Origin: Verrucomicrobiota bacterium
GTDB lineage: Bacteria > Verrucomicrobiota > Verrucomicrobiia > Limisphaerales > SXQI01
Direction of reading: 5' to 3'
DNA length: 18,597 bases
NCBI GenBank assembly: GCA_008933045.1
Contig: WBXJ01000024.1
Coordinates: 1 to 18,597, forward strand
Part shown: positions 1 to 6,615 of the stretch, piece by piece
Layout of the letters: every line of letters begins with the position of its first letter
How positions within the stretch are numbered: the first letter of the stretch is position 1
Program-made: the position numbers and the translations under genes
Notes under the pieces: generated by a model
The model's input: only the letters and a program-made list of their open reading frames with translations
Told to the model about the DNA's origin: nothing
Database searches by the model: none

Positions 1-159
1 ACCAGCATTTTTCATCTCGTGCAAAATTTGTTCGAGAAATTTCCGTGGGATATTTTGTTGCTCGGAAATGGAATGAATGCGGAGCACCTCACCCTTGGGG
101 ATCAGCCCGAGAACCACCAGAGATCGCAACGCATATTCTCCACGTAATGAGAGCCTCAT
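1..159 (-). CDS. Rrf2-family transcriptional regulator (N-terminal part, runs off left edge)
   Basis: The first 53 codons of a winged-helix DNA-binding regulator of the Rrf2/BadM/IscR/CymR family are present. The start MRLSLRGEYALRSL and the later IPRKFLEQIL are the two hallmarks of this family's helix-turn-helix (the usual forms are 'MRLTTRGRYALRAL' and 'ISRKYLEQIL'). The rest, including any cysteine cluster that would bind Fe-S, lies outside the window. Its ATG overlaps the TGA of the upstream hydrolase gene in an ATGA, so it is probably translationally coupled to it and co-transcribed with the methionine-synthase-like gene. Known family members sense Fe-S clusters (IscR), nitric oxide (NsrR) or cysteine supply through a partner protein (CymR). 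A sulfur or methionine role here is inferred from the neighbours only. Family call is confident; ligand and targets are unknown. Confidence 0.85.
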   Translation of the reverse strand, partial: MRLSLRGEYALRSLVVLGLIPKGEVLRIHSISEQQNIPRKFLEQILHEMKNAG

Positions 160-1031
160 CGCAAAACCTTGCCGCTGTGTTGATACCTCTGGCTTGGGTC
201 GAGGGTGCATCGTTCCCCTGCGCGAAGTGTCCGAAAGGGTTGATGCAGATCCCGAGCCGTTTGTTCAAAAAGCTTAGGGCTGGCGGTGTTGAACTCGAAC
301 ATTTCGAAATGGCACGGAATCACCAGCTTGGCTCCGATTTCGGCAGCCAATTGAGCAGCCTCGGCCCCATCCAGATTTCCCGCAACTCGCCTTGTAGGGT
401 CGGCACCGTTAATTGGAAGGAGAGCAATATCGATTTGGAAATGATGGAGTAATTCTGTCATCCCATCGTAGAGCAACGTATCGCCGCTATGATAAACACG
501 CCAATTACCGAACTCGACAATGTAGCCGAGATAATGATGTTGGCCTTGTGGATCACGCTCGAGTTGCGGATGAGCGGCGGGAACAGCAGCGACCGTGAAC
601 CTGCCAACACTAAGTTTTTGGCCTGCATCCATCCCAAGGGGCCAGATCTTCGGCACCCCTAAGCGATTAATGACAAATTCACGATTAGCCTCCGGAATGA
701 TAAACTTTAAATCCGGATTGACTCTAAAAATTGCCTGTAACGTTTCGTTATCGAGATGGTCGGTATGATTGTGCGAGGAGGTGACCACATCGATAAAATC
801 AAGGCGTTCTGGGGCGATTACCCGTTCAGTGATTCGCACATGTGGCTTGTCCGTATTTGCGTATTTCTGGGTCAGCGAGTCTGAGAGGTAGGGATCAAAT
901 AGAAAATGGGTTCCCTCATGTTGGATCAGAAAACCGCTCTGACCAAGCCACCATAAATGCAACCCTGGCTCACCGCGTGAGCGACGAATATCCAAGAGCA
1001 AATCGTCATCCTGAAGCGCGGGACGAATCAT
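156..1031 (-). CDS. Metallo-beta-lactamase-fold metal hydrolase, UlaG-like
   Basis: This 291-aa cytosolic protein has no signal peptide or membrane segment. The metal site is complete: H87-x-H89-x-D91-H92 in SHNHTDHLD, then H154 (AAHPQ), D184 in YHSGDT, and H241 in PCHFEMF. The motifs and the WLGQSGFLIQ opening fit the UlaG/YtnP-like branch of the beta-lactamase-fold hydrolases (L-ascorbate-6-phosphate lactonase and relatives). That branch hydrolyses lactones or phosphorylated sugars rather than beta-lactams. The start ATG overlaps the stop of the methionine-synthase-like gene by four bases, and its own stop overlaps the Rrf2 start, placing it in the middle of a coupled cassette. The substrate cannot be read from the sequence. 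A sugar-phosphate lactone or a sulfur-related metabolite would both fit the context. Confidence 0.9.
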   Translation of the reverse strand: MIRPALQDDDLLLDIRRSRGEPGLHLWWLGQSGFLIQHEGTHFLFDPYLSDSLTQKYANTDKPHVRITERVIAPERLDFIDVVTSSHNHTDHLDNETLQAIFRVNPDLKFIIPEANREFVINRLGVPKIWPLGMDAGQKLSVGRFTVAAVPAAHPQLERDPQGQHHYLGYIVEFGNWRVYHSGDTLLYDGMTELLHHFQIDIALLPINGADPTRRVAGNLDGAEAAQLAAEIGAKLVIPCHFEMFEFNTASPKLFEQTARDLHQPFRTLRAGERCTLDPSQRYQHSGKVLR

Positions 1032-2068
1032 GTTGGCAATCCGATCTCCTTTTTAACGAGTCGAATGCCTTCCACCATATTGCGGAGCTTCTGTCGTGCT
1101 GCCCATCGCGCCGTTTGGCTGAGGCCGCAATCCGGCGCGAAAGAAAGCCGCTCCGCCGGCGCGTGTTTCAGACAAGCCCTGACTCGTTGAGCGATGTCTT
1201 GAGGTGTTTCGATGTAATAACTTTTCACATCGACAATCCCAACGGCGACCTCTTTTTTAGCTGTAATTTCACGGATCAGCTCAAGTTCAGAAAACTCTCG
1301 GCTACACATCTCGAGATGGATTTCATCTACCGAAAGATTAAGGAAAGCTGGAAACATGGGTGCATAACGGCGTAATCCGATGGCGCGGGCTTTAAAATTA
1401 CCAAAACAAAGGTGAGTAGAAAGATGGCAACGTCCCGCCACGGATTCAACGGTGCGGTTAAAAATATGAACGAAACGTTGGGTATCTTCTTTGTGTGCGT
1501 AACAACTCATGGAGGGCTCGTCCACGGTGATCTCACGGCAACCTGCAGCGACAAGCGCGGAAAGTTCTGAACGCACCAATGGTAACAACGCTTCCGTCAA
1601 TGCGTAGCGGTCTGGGTATTGGGCATTGGGCAACAATCGACCGCTCAGAGTGTAAGGGCCAGGGACGCTGGCTTTCAGCACCACATTGGGAGGGGCTAAT
1701 TGCTTCAGCCGTTGAAAATCCGCAACTGTCCCCAACCCTTGCGGAGCAGTGATGGTTTGTATCACTCGATGTTTGCCACGCTGATCATGCGCTGGGGGAC
1801 CAAACCGCCGGGGAGAAGCACTTTCGAGTTCTATCCCGTTTAGGAAACCGTAAAACGAGAGATTAAAATCAAGCCGAGTTTGTTCGCCGTCGGTGATGAC
1901 GTCCAGACCTGCCTCCGTTTGGTCGGCAATTGCGACTCGCACCGCATCGTCGATTAATTCTTTCCGGTCATCAGAACCGAATTGGTCAAGGTGTTGAACC
2001 GCAAATTCCAACCAACTAGGAAAAGGATAACTCCCAATGACAGTTGAACGTAATGGTTGATCTTTCAT
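1028..2068 (-). CDS. Core (short) cobalamin-independent methionine synthase, MetE C-terminal family
   Basis: This 346-aa protein corresponds to the catalytic C-terminal barrel of MetE only; the N-terminal half of the 750-aa enzyme is absent. Zinc ligands expected for homocysteine activation are all visible: H219-x-C221 (THLCFGN), E253 (HLEMCS) and C314 (DCGLSQ). The GSYPFP opening (residues 12-17), DGEQTR (60-65) and VDEPS (182-186) are also typical. Full-length MetE uses methyl-tetrahydrofolate. Known 'core MetE' enzymes (archaeal and some bacterial Mes families) instead take methyl groups from a methylated corrinoid or another donor. This one probably methylates homocysteine, but the donor is unknown. 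Its ATG overlaps the SIS-gene stop and its stop overlaps the hydrolase start (ATGA both times). It could also belong to the related group that acts on other thiols. Confidence 0.88.
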   Translation of the reverse strand: MKDQPLRSTVIGSYPFPSWLEFAVQHLDQFGSDDRKELIDDAVRVAIADQTEAGLDVITDGEQTRLDFNLSFYGFLNGIELESASPRRFGPPAHDQRGKHRVIQTITAPQGLGTVADFQRLKQLAPPNVVLKASVPGPYTLSGRLLPNAQYPDRYALTEALLPLVRSELSALVAAGCREITVDEPSMSCYAHKEDTQRFVHIFNRTVESVAGRCHLSTHLCFGNFKARAIGLRRYAPMFPAFLNLSVDEIHLEMCSREFSELELIREITAKKEVAVGIVDVKSYYIETPQDIAQRVRACLKHAPAERLSFAPDCGLSQTARWAARQKLRNMVEGIRLVKKEIGLPT

Positions 2069-2865
2069 GGCAGCTTTTCGTCTTTGGAATGTCCTAAGTT
2101 TTCGTAAAGTTTCGCCAATCGACGAGCGTGTTCATCATAGGCAGCCTCGAAAAGTTCTGCGGCACGTTCTCGTCCAACCACGACTCCAGCACTCAGCACA
2201 TTGGGCGGTTGTCCTGATCGAGTCAGACGCGACGCGACCTCAGCTTTGATACAATTGACCAGTAAGCAACCTCCCACCGTCGAACCTGGCGCGACAGGAG
2301 TCGGTAACCCATCGACTTGTATCATCGCATCTCCGACGGGAGCACCGGTATCTAAAACCAAATCTGAAAAATCTTGCAGTTTTTTACCTGTCGAATGCTG
2401 GCTGACGCTAGCTTCAGAATGGGCTCGGCTGATGATGGAAACCACCTTCACGCCTCGACGCTTGAATTCGGCCGCCATTTCAATCGGGACAACGTTGCAA
2501 CCGCTAGAGGAGATCACGAGTGCGGAGTCTGTCGTATGAAGATCAAAATTCCTCAAAATGCGCTCAGCGAGCCCAGAGACATTTTCAAGAAACATGGCCT
2601 GACGTTGGCCATTGGCACCAACAACCAAGTTATGAAAACTGAGCGAAAGCTCCACGATAGGATTGAAGCCCGGAAAGGATCCGTAACGTGGCCACATCTC
2701 CTCAACGAGGATCCGGCTGTGGCCTGAGCCAAAAAGATGCACCATTCGACCTGCGAGGATCGTTTCTGCGAACCAATCGGCAGTGCGTTGGATCTCCATT
2801 TTTTGAGCCGCCACCACCTCAATAAGACCACGGCATTTCGCAAGATATTCTGAACTCAAATCCAT
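2065..2865 (-). CDS. SIS-domain sugar-phosphate protein (UPF0309-like)
   Basis: This 266-aa soluble protein has one sugar-isomerase (SIS) fold. The phosphosugar-binding glycine/serine segments are VHLFGSGHSRILVEEM (about residues 42-57) and ALVISSSGCNVVPIEMA (about 115-131), followed by an RGVKVVSIIS strand. It most resembles the UPF0309/phosphoheptose-isomerase-like group that often sits with amino-sugar genes. It lacks the length and the glutaminase domain of GlmS. Being four genes below an alpha-glucan phosphorylase and next to nagA and spmAB, it probably isomerises, binds or senses an amino-sugar phosphate, perhaps from wall recycling. That substrate is inference. A 69-base gap containing a 13-base palindrome separates it from spmAB, so it may have its own control. 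No clear Shine-Dalgarno sequence precedes the ATG. Confidence 0.85.
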   Translation of the reverse strand: MDLSSEYLAKCRGLIEVVAAQKMEIQRTADWFAETILAGRMVHLFGSGHSRILVEEMWPRYGSFPGFNPIVELSLSFHNLVVGANGQRQAMFLENVSGLAERILRNFDLHTTDSALVISSSGCNVVPIEMAAEFKRRGVKVVSIISRAHSEASVSQHSTGKKLQDFSDLVLDTGAPVGDAMIQVDGLPTPVAPGSTVGGCLLVNCIKAEVASRLTRSGQPPNVLSAGVVVGRERAAELFEAAYDEHARRLAKLYENLGHSKDEKLP

Positions 2866-2875
2866 GTGGTTATCT

Positions 2876-2888
2876 ATTCACAGTGAAT
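2876..2888. promoter_or_regulatory. Perfect palindrome (possible operator) upstream of SIS gene
   Basis: ATTCAC-A-GTGAAT is a perfect 6-bp inverted repeat around one central base. It lies 10 bases upstream of the SIS-gene ATG, inside the only sizeable gap (69 bases) of the six-gene stretch from nagA to rrf2. The geometry fits a dimeric repressor site that would set the SIS/MetE/MBL/Rrf2 genes apart from those upstream. I see no convincing -35/-10 pair beside it, so a role in regulation is only a suggestion. Confidence 0.3.
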
Positions 2889-2934
2889 TTCCATAAGGTG
2901 TCGATTGATAAATTCTTGTTCCATTGGATTATTG

Positions 2935-4233
2935 CTACAACGGCATTAACCAACGGCAAATCGCAATCGACGCGATGATTCCGACACCGTCAGCGATCAA
3001 TCCTGCGGGGAGCGCGTGTCGAGTGCGGCGGATGCTTACCGAACCGAAATAGATCGCGAGCACATAGAAAGTTGTTTCGGTGCTCCCATACAGGGTGCCC
3101 GCCGTTCGAGCAATGAGACTGTCGGGCCCATGTTGTTTCACCAATTCAGAAAAAAGAGCCAAGGATCCGCTTCCGCTTAGCGGGCGCATGAGTGAGATGG
3201 GAAGAAGTTCTGTTGGAAAATGAAGAAACTGCAACGCGGGCCGTGTCCAATCAGCGATTAGATCAATGCCTCCTGCAGCTCGAAACATCCCGATCGCGAG
3301 TAACATAGCCACAAGAAACGGAATGATACGAATCGCGACGTGAAACCCTTCCTTCGCACCTTCGACAAATTCTTCGTAAACTTTCAATCCACGCAACCAA
3401 CCACAAATTGGAAATAAAGTCAGAAGAAACGGGACAGCAAGAATTGAAAACGCGTTAACGATCCGTGGAAATAAATCTCCATGAGGAGCACTTTGGGATC
3501 CAATGAGGTTCACTAAAAACATGGCGAAGCAAAGGATCAGGGCGAGGATCACCACCCAATGCCACGTTTTCCATGGACTCAACGTCACGACTGTCTCCGC
3601 ATCTGCGGTCCGTAGTTGTTGGTGCGAAGGAGTGATGCGGTCTGATGATAACCTAAAAACTGGCAGCTGTTCGAGAATCTTGACACTGACGATTCCAGCC
3701 ACTGTCGAGCAGGCCGTTGCGAGGAGTGCAGTGCCAATAATGAACTGCGGTTGTAAGGCACCAGCGGCCGCAAGAATACCAATGGCGGTGATCGGTATGA
3801 GTTGCACTGAACTCGTGTTGATGGCCAAAAATGTACACATCGCGTTGGTAGCAACCCCGGGGCGAGTGTTGAGCTTCTCTAATTCCTGCATCGCACGAAG
3901 CCCTAGAGGCGTCGCTGCGTTGCTTAGTCCGAGCATATTTGCTGCGATGTTCATCACAATCGCGCCCATTGCGGGATGGTCTCTCGGCACCTCGGGAAAA
4001 AGCCAGCGGAGGACAGGTCTCAAGGCACAGGAAAGCGATTGTATCAAGCCAGCCTTCTCCGCCAGTCGCATCATTCCTAACCACAGCGACATGATACCGA
4101 TCAGCCCTAAAGCAAGCGTGACCGCAGTTTCTGCGCTTTTAACAACTGATTCTGCCACCGCCGGAAGCCGTGAAGTTACGCCCGCCAACAACACCGAAAC
4201 CACGAGCATGAAAAGCCAGATGATGTTTAACAT
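2935..4233 (-). CDS. Fused SpmA-SpmB (spore maturation / nucleoside-recognition Gate domain) membrane protein
   Basis: This 432-aa multi-pass inner-membrane protein joins the two proteins that are separate in Bacillus. The SpmA half carries the signature IAANMLGLSNAATPLGLRAM (96-115). The SpmB half carries RPLSGSGSLALFSEL and GSTETTFYVLAIYFGS near the C-terminus. Both halves have the hydrophobic 'Gate' (nucleoside-recognition) architecture, with a hydrophilic linker around residues 195-215. In Bacillus and Clostridium the pair is needed for spore-core dehydration. Fused forms occur in non-sporulating Gram-negatives, where the function is not established. The gene begins on the base directly after the nagA stop, so it is surely co-transcribed, which suggests transport or retention of an amino-sugar or wall-derived compound. 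That role is inference. Confidence 0.92.
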   Translation of the reverse strand: MLNIIWLFMLVVSVLLAGVTSRLPAVAESVVKSAETAVTLALGLIGIMSLWLGMMRLAEKAGLIQSLSCALRPVLRWLFPEVPRDHPAMGAIVMNIAANMLGLSNAATPLGLRAMQELEKLNTRPGVATNAMCTFLAINTSSVQLIPITAIGILAAAGALQPQFIIGTALLATACSTVAGIVSVKILEQLPVFRLSSDRITPSHQQLRTADAETVVTLSPWKTWHWVVILALILCFAMFLVNLIGSQSAPHGDLFPRIVNAFSILAVPFLLTLFPICGWLRGLKVYEEFVEGAKEGFHVAIRIIPFLVAMLLAIGMFRAAGGIDLIADWTRPALQFLHFPTELLPISLMRPLSGSGSLALFSELVKQHGPDSLIARTAGTLYGSTETTFYVLAIYFGSVSIRRTRHALPAGLIADGVGIIASIAICRWLMPL

Positions 4234-5466
4234 TTATGAGCCACAGAGAGGCACTTCTTGAGATCGAAAACAGGATTTACCTTTCACGAACACTCCTTGC
4301 AATTCAAGACGAGGGTTCAAAACAATCAGGTCAGCATCGTGACCAACTCGGAGACAACCTTTGCGGGGTTGTTTGATAATCTGCGCTGGGACAAGCGTTG
4401 CCATGCGGATCGCATCGTGTAACGGATAACCCCAACTCACGACATTGCGGACCATTTGCAGGAGCGGTGTCGCGCTCCCCGCCATCGGACGCACCCCCGT
4501 TTCGGGCGACACTTCCTTGGTCAAAACGAGGTTGCCCGGCCGCAGTTCGATGGTGAGTCCTCCGAGAGCATAGTCGCCGGGTTGGCAACCGGTCGCCGAA
4601 CTAGCATCACTGACCAACGCCAATTGCAGCGGACCTTTTTGGTGAATCAATAATCGGATCATTTCCACAGGCACGTGGTAGCCATCGGCAATGATTTCGC
4701 CACTCATTGCGGAGTGAGTCAAAAGGGTTCCCATCCCCATCAACTCTGTTCCAAGCCACCCTTCTTCACGAGGTTTTCGGATAGGCCAGTCTACGGCGTT
4801 GTTCGCATGCACAAAGTGATGTGCTCCATAGGCAAACGCCGCTCGAATTTCTTGCAATGTTGCCTTGGTGTGACCGATCGCCGGGAGCACTTGTCGTTGG
4901 GCCAAAAACTGACAAACCTCCAATCCGTTCGGCAACTCGGGAGCAAGGGTCAGTATCCGCAAGAGCGATCCGCAGAGACGATAGAATTCCTCAACTTGAG
5001 GGAGATTCGGTGTGCGGAGGTGTTCAAGTTGATGAGCACCCCGTTTATCTGGATGAAGAAACGGGCCTTCAATGTGGATCCCGAGCAAGTTGGGAGGAAG
5101 CTCCTGTTGATGCGCTTGTCTAGCCAATAATTCGAGGGCTGCAGCCATCTGTCGCGGACTCTCGGTCATGACGGTGGCCAGCATCGATGTGACCCCCTGT
5201 TCGAGGTGAAAGGCAAGTGCCTGTCGATTTCCATCAGCACTCGCCGCCACGAAGTCATGGGTCATCGCTCCATGATTGTGTAAATCCACAAGCCCCGGGG
5301 CCAGGTAAGCACCCGCAAGATCAACGACGTCATCTCCAGACCGCGCTTGCAGATTCTTCCCTAAGCCAATGGCGGCCATTTGGCCTCCGTCAACGAGGAG
5401 TGAACCCTCCCCGATAAAGTCAGGAAAAATAAGTTGAGCGTTTGTGAACAGTATTGGACTACGCAA
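4234..5466 (-). CDS. nagA: N-acetylglucosamine-6-phosphate deacetylase
   Basis: This 410-aa cytosolic amidohydrolase removes acetate from GlcNAc-6-phosphate to give glucosamine-6-phosphate, the first committed step of GlcNAc use and wall recycling. Family features are complete: DLHNHG with H63 and H65, HIEGPF with metal ligand E133, GHT with H199, HANNAV with H220, GYH with H264, and the catalytic aspartate D287 in LVSDASS. The C-terminal strand 'GHDADLIVLNP' is typical of the beta-sandwich half of amidohydrolases. Its start overlaps the end of the methyltransferase gene by eight bases and its stop abuts spmAB. No nagB is in the window; the SIS protein two genes downstream could handle the product or a related phosphosugar, but it is not NagB. 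Confidence 0.95.
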   Translation of the reverse strand: MRSPILFTNAQLIFPDFIGEGSLLVDGGQMAAIGLGKNLQARSGDDVVDLAGAYLAPGLVDLHNHGAMTHDFVAASADGNRQALAFHLEQGVTSMLATVMTESPRQMAAALELLARQAHQQELPPNLLGIHIEGPFLHPDKRGAHQLEHLRTPNLPQVEEFYRLCGSLLRILTLAPELPNGLEVCQFLAQRQVLPAIGHTKATLQEIRAAFAYGAHHFVHANNAVDWPIRKPREEGWLGTELMGMGTLLTHSAMSGEIIADGYHVPVEMIRLLIHQKGPLQLALVSDASSATGCQPGDYALGGLTIELRPGNLVLTKEVSPETGVRPMAGSATPLLQMVRNVVSWGYPLHDAIRMATLVPAQIIKQPRKGCLRVGHDADLIVLNPRLELQGVFVKGKSCFRSQEVPLCGS

Positions 5467-6556
5467 GAATCCCTCCTTTCTTCGAGGGTTTTCGCGCCGT
5501 CATCACGCCACGGTCTGCTACGGTCTGACTAAAACTAATGCCCTCGAACCCCGACTGGATGAGAAATCTTTCATACTCAGTTATCGAGTAGCACTTGCCT
5601 TCAGTCGAATGCATCAGGATCACCGAATAAGCAGCCACAGCAAGTGGTCCGCTTTTGTCAGCATTGATAAAAGCATCATGAATAATAATCATCCCACCCG
5701 CCGGAAGTGCAGCGAATGACCGACGCAGCAACTCCGCAACCTCGGGCTCATCCCAATCGTGCAGAACATTCGAAAGCAGATGCAGGTCGTATCCTTCCGG
5801 CCATTCCTGGGCGAACATGTCGCACGCCATTACCCCAACTCTGTCGTCAAACCCGCGTGCAGAGATAGCCTGAGCCGCGATCTGGTCAACAGGAGACTTA
5901 TCTAAAACAGTGGCCTTCAAATGCGGATGATGGGCGACCAATGAACACGCATAAACACCTGACCCCCCACCCACATCCAGCAGTCGATGGAATCCATCAG
6001 GGGCTAACTGTCGGGCTAACGCACCTCCTAAATAAACTCCTCGGCAATCCATCGCAGCGGTGAAACTTTTGGCGAACTCCGGCTTCTCCATGGCCTTATG
6101 CCAATCTTCCTCCATCTTGTAACTACCCCAATTGGCAGGCTTACCAGTGCGGAGGACACGAAGGAGGTCAAGTGTTACGGGGCGGTCTTTCAGCGAGCCA
6201 TAATACGGAGTGAGATTCCACGGGGAATCGGCCGTGAGATGTTCCTGTGCCATCAGAGTCGATGACCATCGCTTGTCCACACATTGCAAATAACCCAGCG
6301 CGTTGAACAACGTCAGCATCACATCGGTTGGGCGTGCGTGGAGTTGAAAATGAGTACAAATCTCCTCAGATGAAGCATCGCGATCCGTTAGCCACGTGAA
6401 GAGATCTAGGTGAACTAGTGCCGCCGCCAGCAAATCAGCTGCGTAGATCCCATCTCGATATCGATAAATAGAGAGGGGATCGGTCTTCGGAATTGCAAGT
6501 AAATCGAAAGGCGTCATACCTACCAAATACCGTGAAGGCAAAGGGTTGGGAAGCAT
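5459..6556 (-). CDS. SAM-dependent O-methyltransferase (acetylserotonin/hydroxyneurosporene-type)
   Basis: This 365-aa two-domain enzyme has an N-terminal winged-helix dimerisation domain (about 30-105, beginning YRYRDGIYAADLL) and a C-terminal Rossmann methyltransferase domain. The SAM-binding motif I is LLDVGGGSGVYACSL (192-206), with an acidic ribose contact at VLDKSP (217-222). The family's catalytic histidine is in NVLHDWDEPEV (H266). The C-terminal half carries GGMIIIHDAF and the usual SITEYERFL. Such enzymes methylate hydroxyl groups on small aromatic or polyketide-like molecules; the substrate here is unknown. It overlaps nagA by eight bases. A second in-frame ATG at 6517, preceded by GGTAGG, could be the true start and would give 352 aa; neither has a strong ribosome site. 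Confidence 0.88.
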   Translation of the reverse strand: MLPNPLPSRYLVGMTPFDLLAIPKTDPLSIYRYRDGIYAADLLAAALVHLDLFTWLTDRDASSEEICTHFQLHARPTDVMLTLFNALGYLQCVDKRWSSTLMAQEHLTADSPWNLTPYYGSLKDRPVTLDLLRVLRTGKPANWGSYKMEEDWHKAMEKPEFAKSFTAAMDCRGVYLGGALARQLAPDGFHRLLDVGGGSGVYACSLVAHHPHLKATVLDKSPVDQIAAQAISARGFDDRVGVMACDMFAQEWPEGYDLHLLSNVLHDWDEPEVAELLRRSFAALPAGGMIIIHDAFINADKSGPLAVAAYSVILMHSTEGKCYSITEYERFLIQSGFEGISFSQTVADRGVMTARKPSKKGGILA

Positions 6557-6583
6557 CGATTACACGACATCGCTATCGCGAAA

Positions 6584-6605
6584 GCTGAGGTGTTCGAACC
6601 TCAGC
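6584..6605 (-). terminator. Hairpin between glucan phosphorylase and methyltransferase genes
   Basis: GCTGAGGT and ACCTCAGC form a perfect 8-bp stem around a 6-base loop, starting 10 bases after the phosphorylase stop. Only three T residues follow on the minus strand, so it is a weak intrinsic terminator at best. It may instead attenuate read-through into, or stabilise mRNA above, the O-methyltransferase gene 28 bases downstream. Confidence 0.35.
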
Positions 6606-6615
6606 CAACGCGGAC

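Noticed and set aside
842..1375. Plus-strand frame of 177 aa opposite the methionine-synthase and hydrolase genes
   Set aside because: Crosses two well-supported minus-strand genes and shows no domain.
3503..4261. Plus-strand frame of 252 aa opposite spmAB
   Set aside because: Antisense to a gene with unmistakable SpmA and SpmB signatures; composition is low in hydrophobic cores and has no motif.
6584..6605. tRNA T-arm-like sequence (contains GGTTCGAAC on the minus strand)
   Set aside because: No acceptor, D or anticodon arms can be formed around it in the 60-base gap; treated as a simple hairpin.
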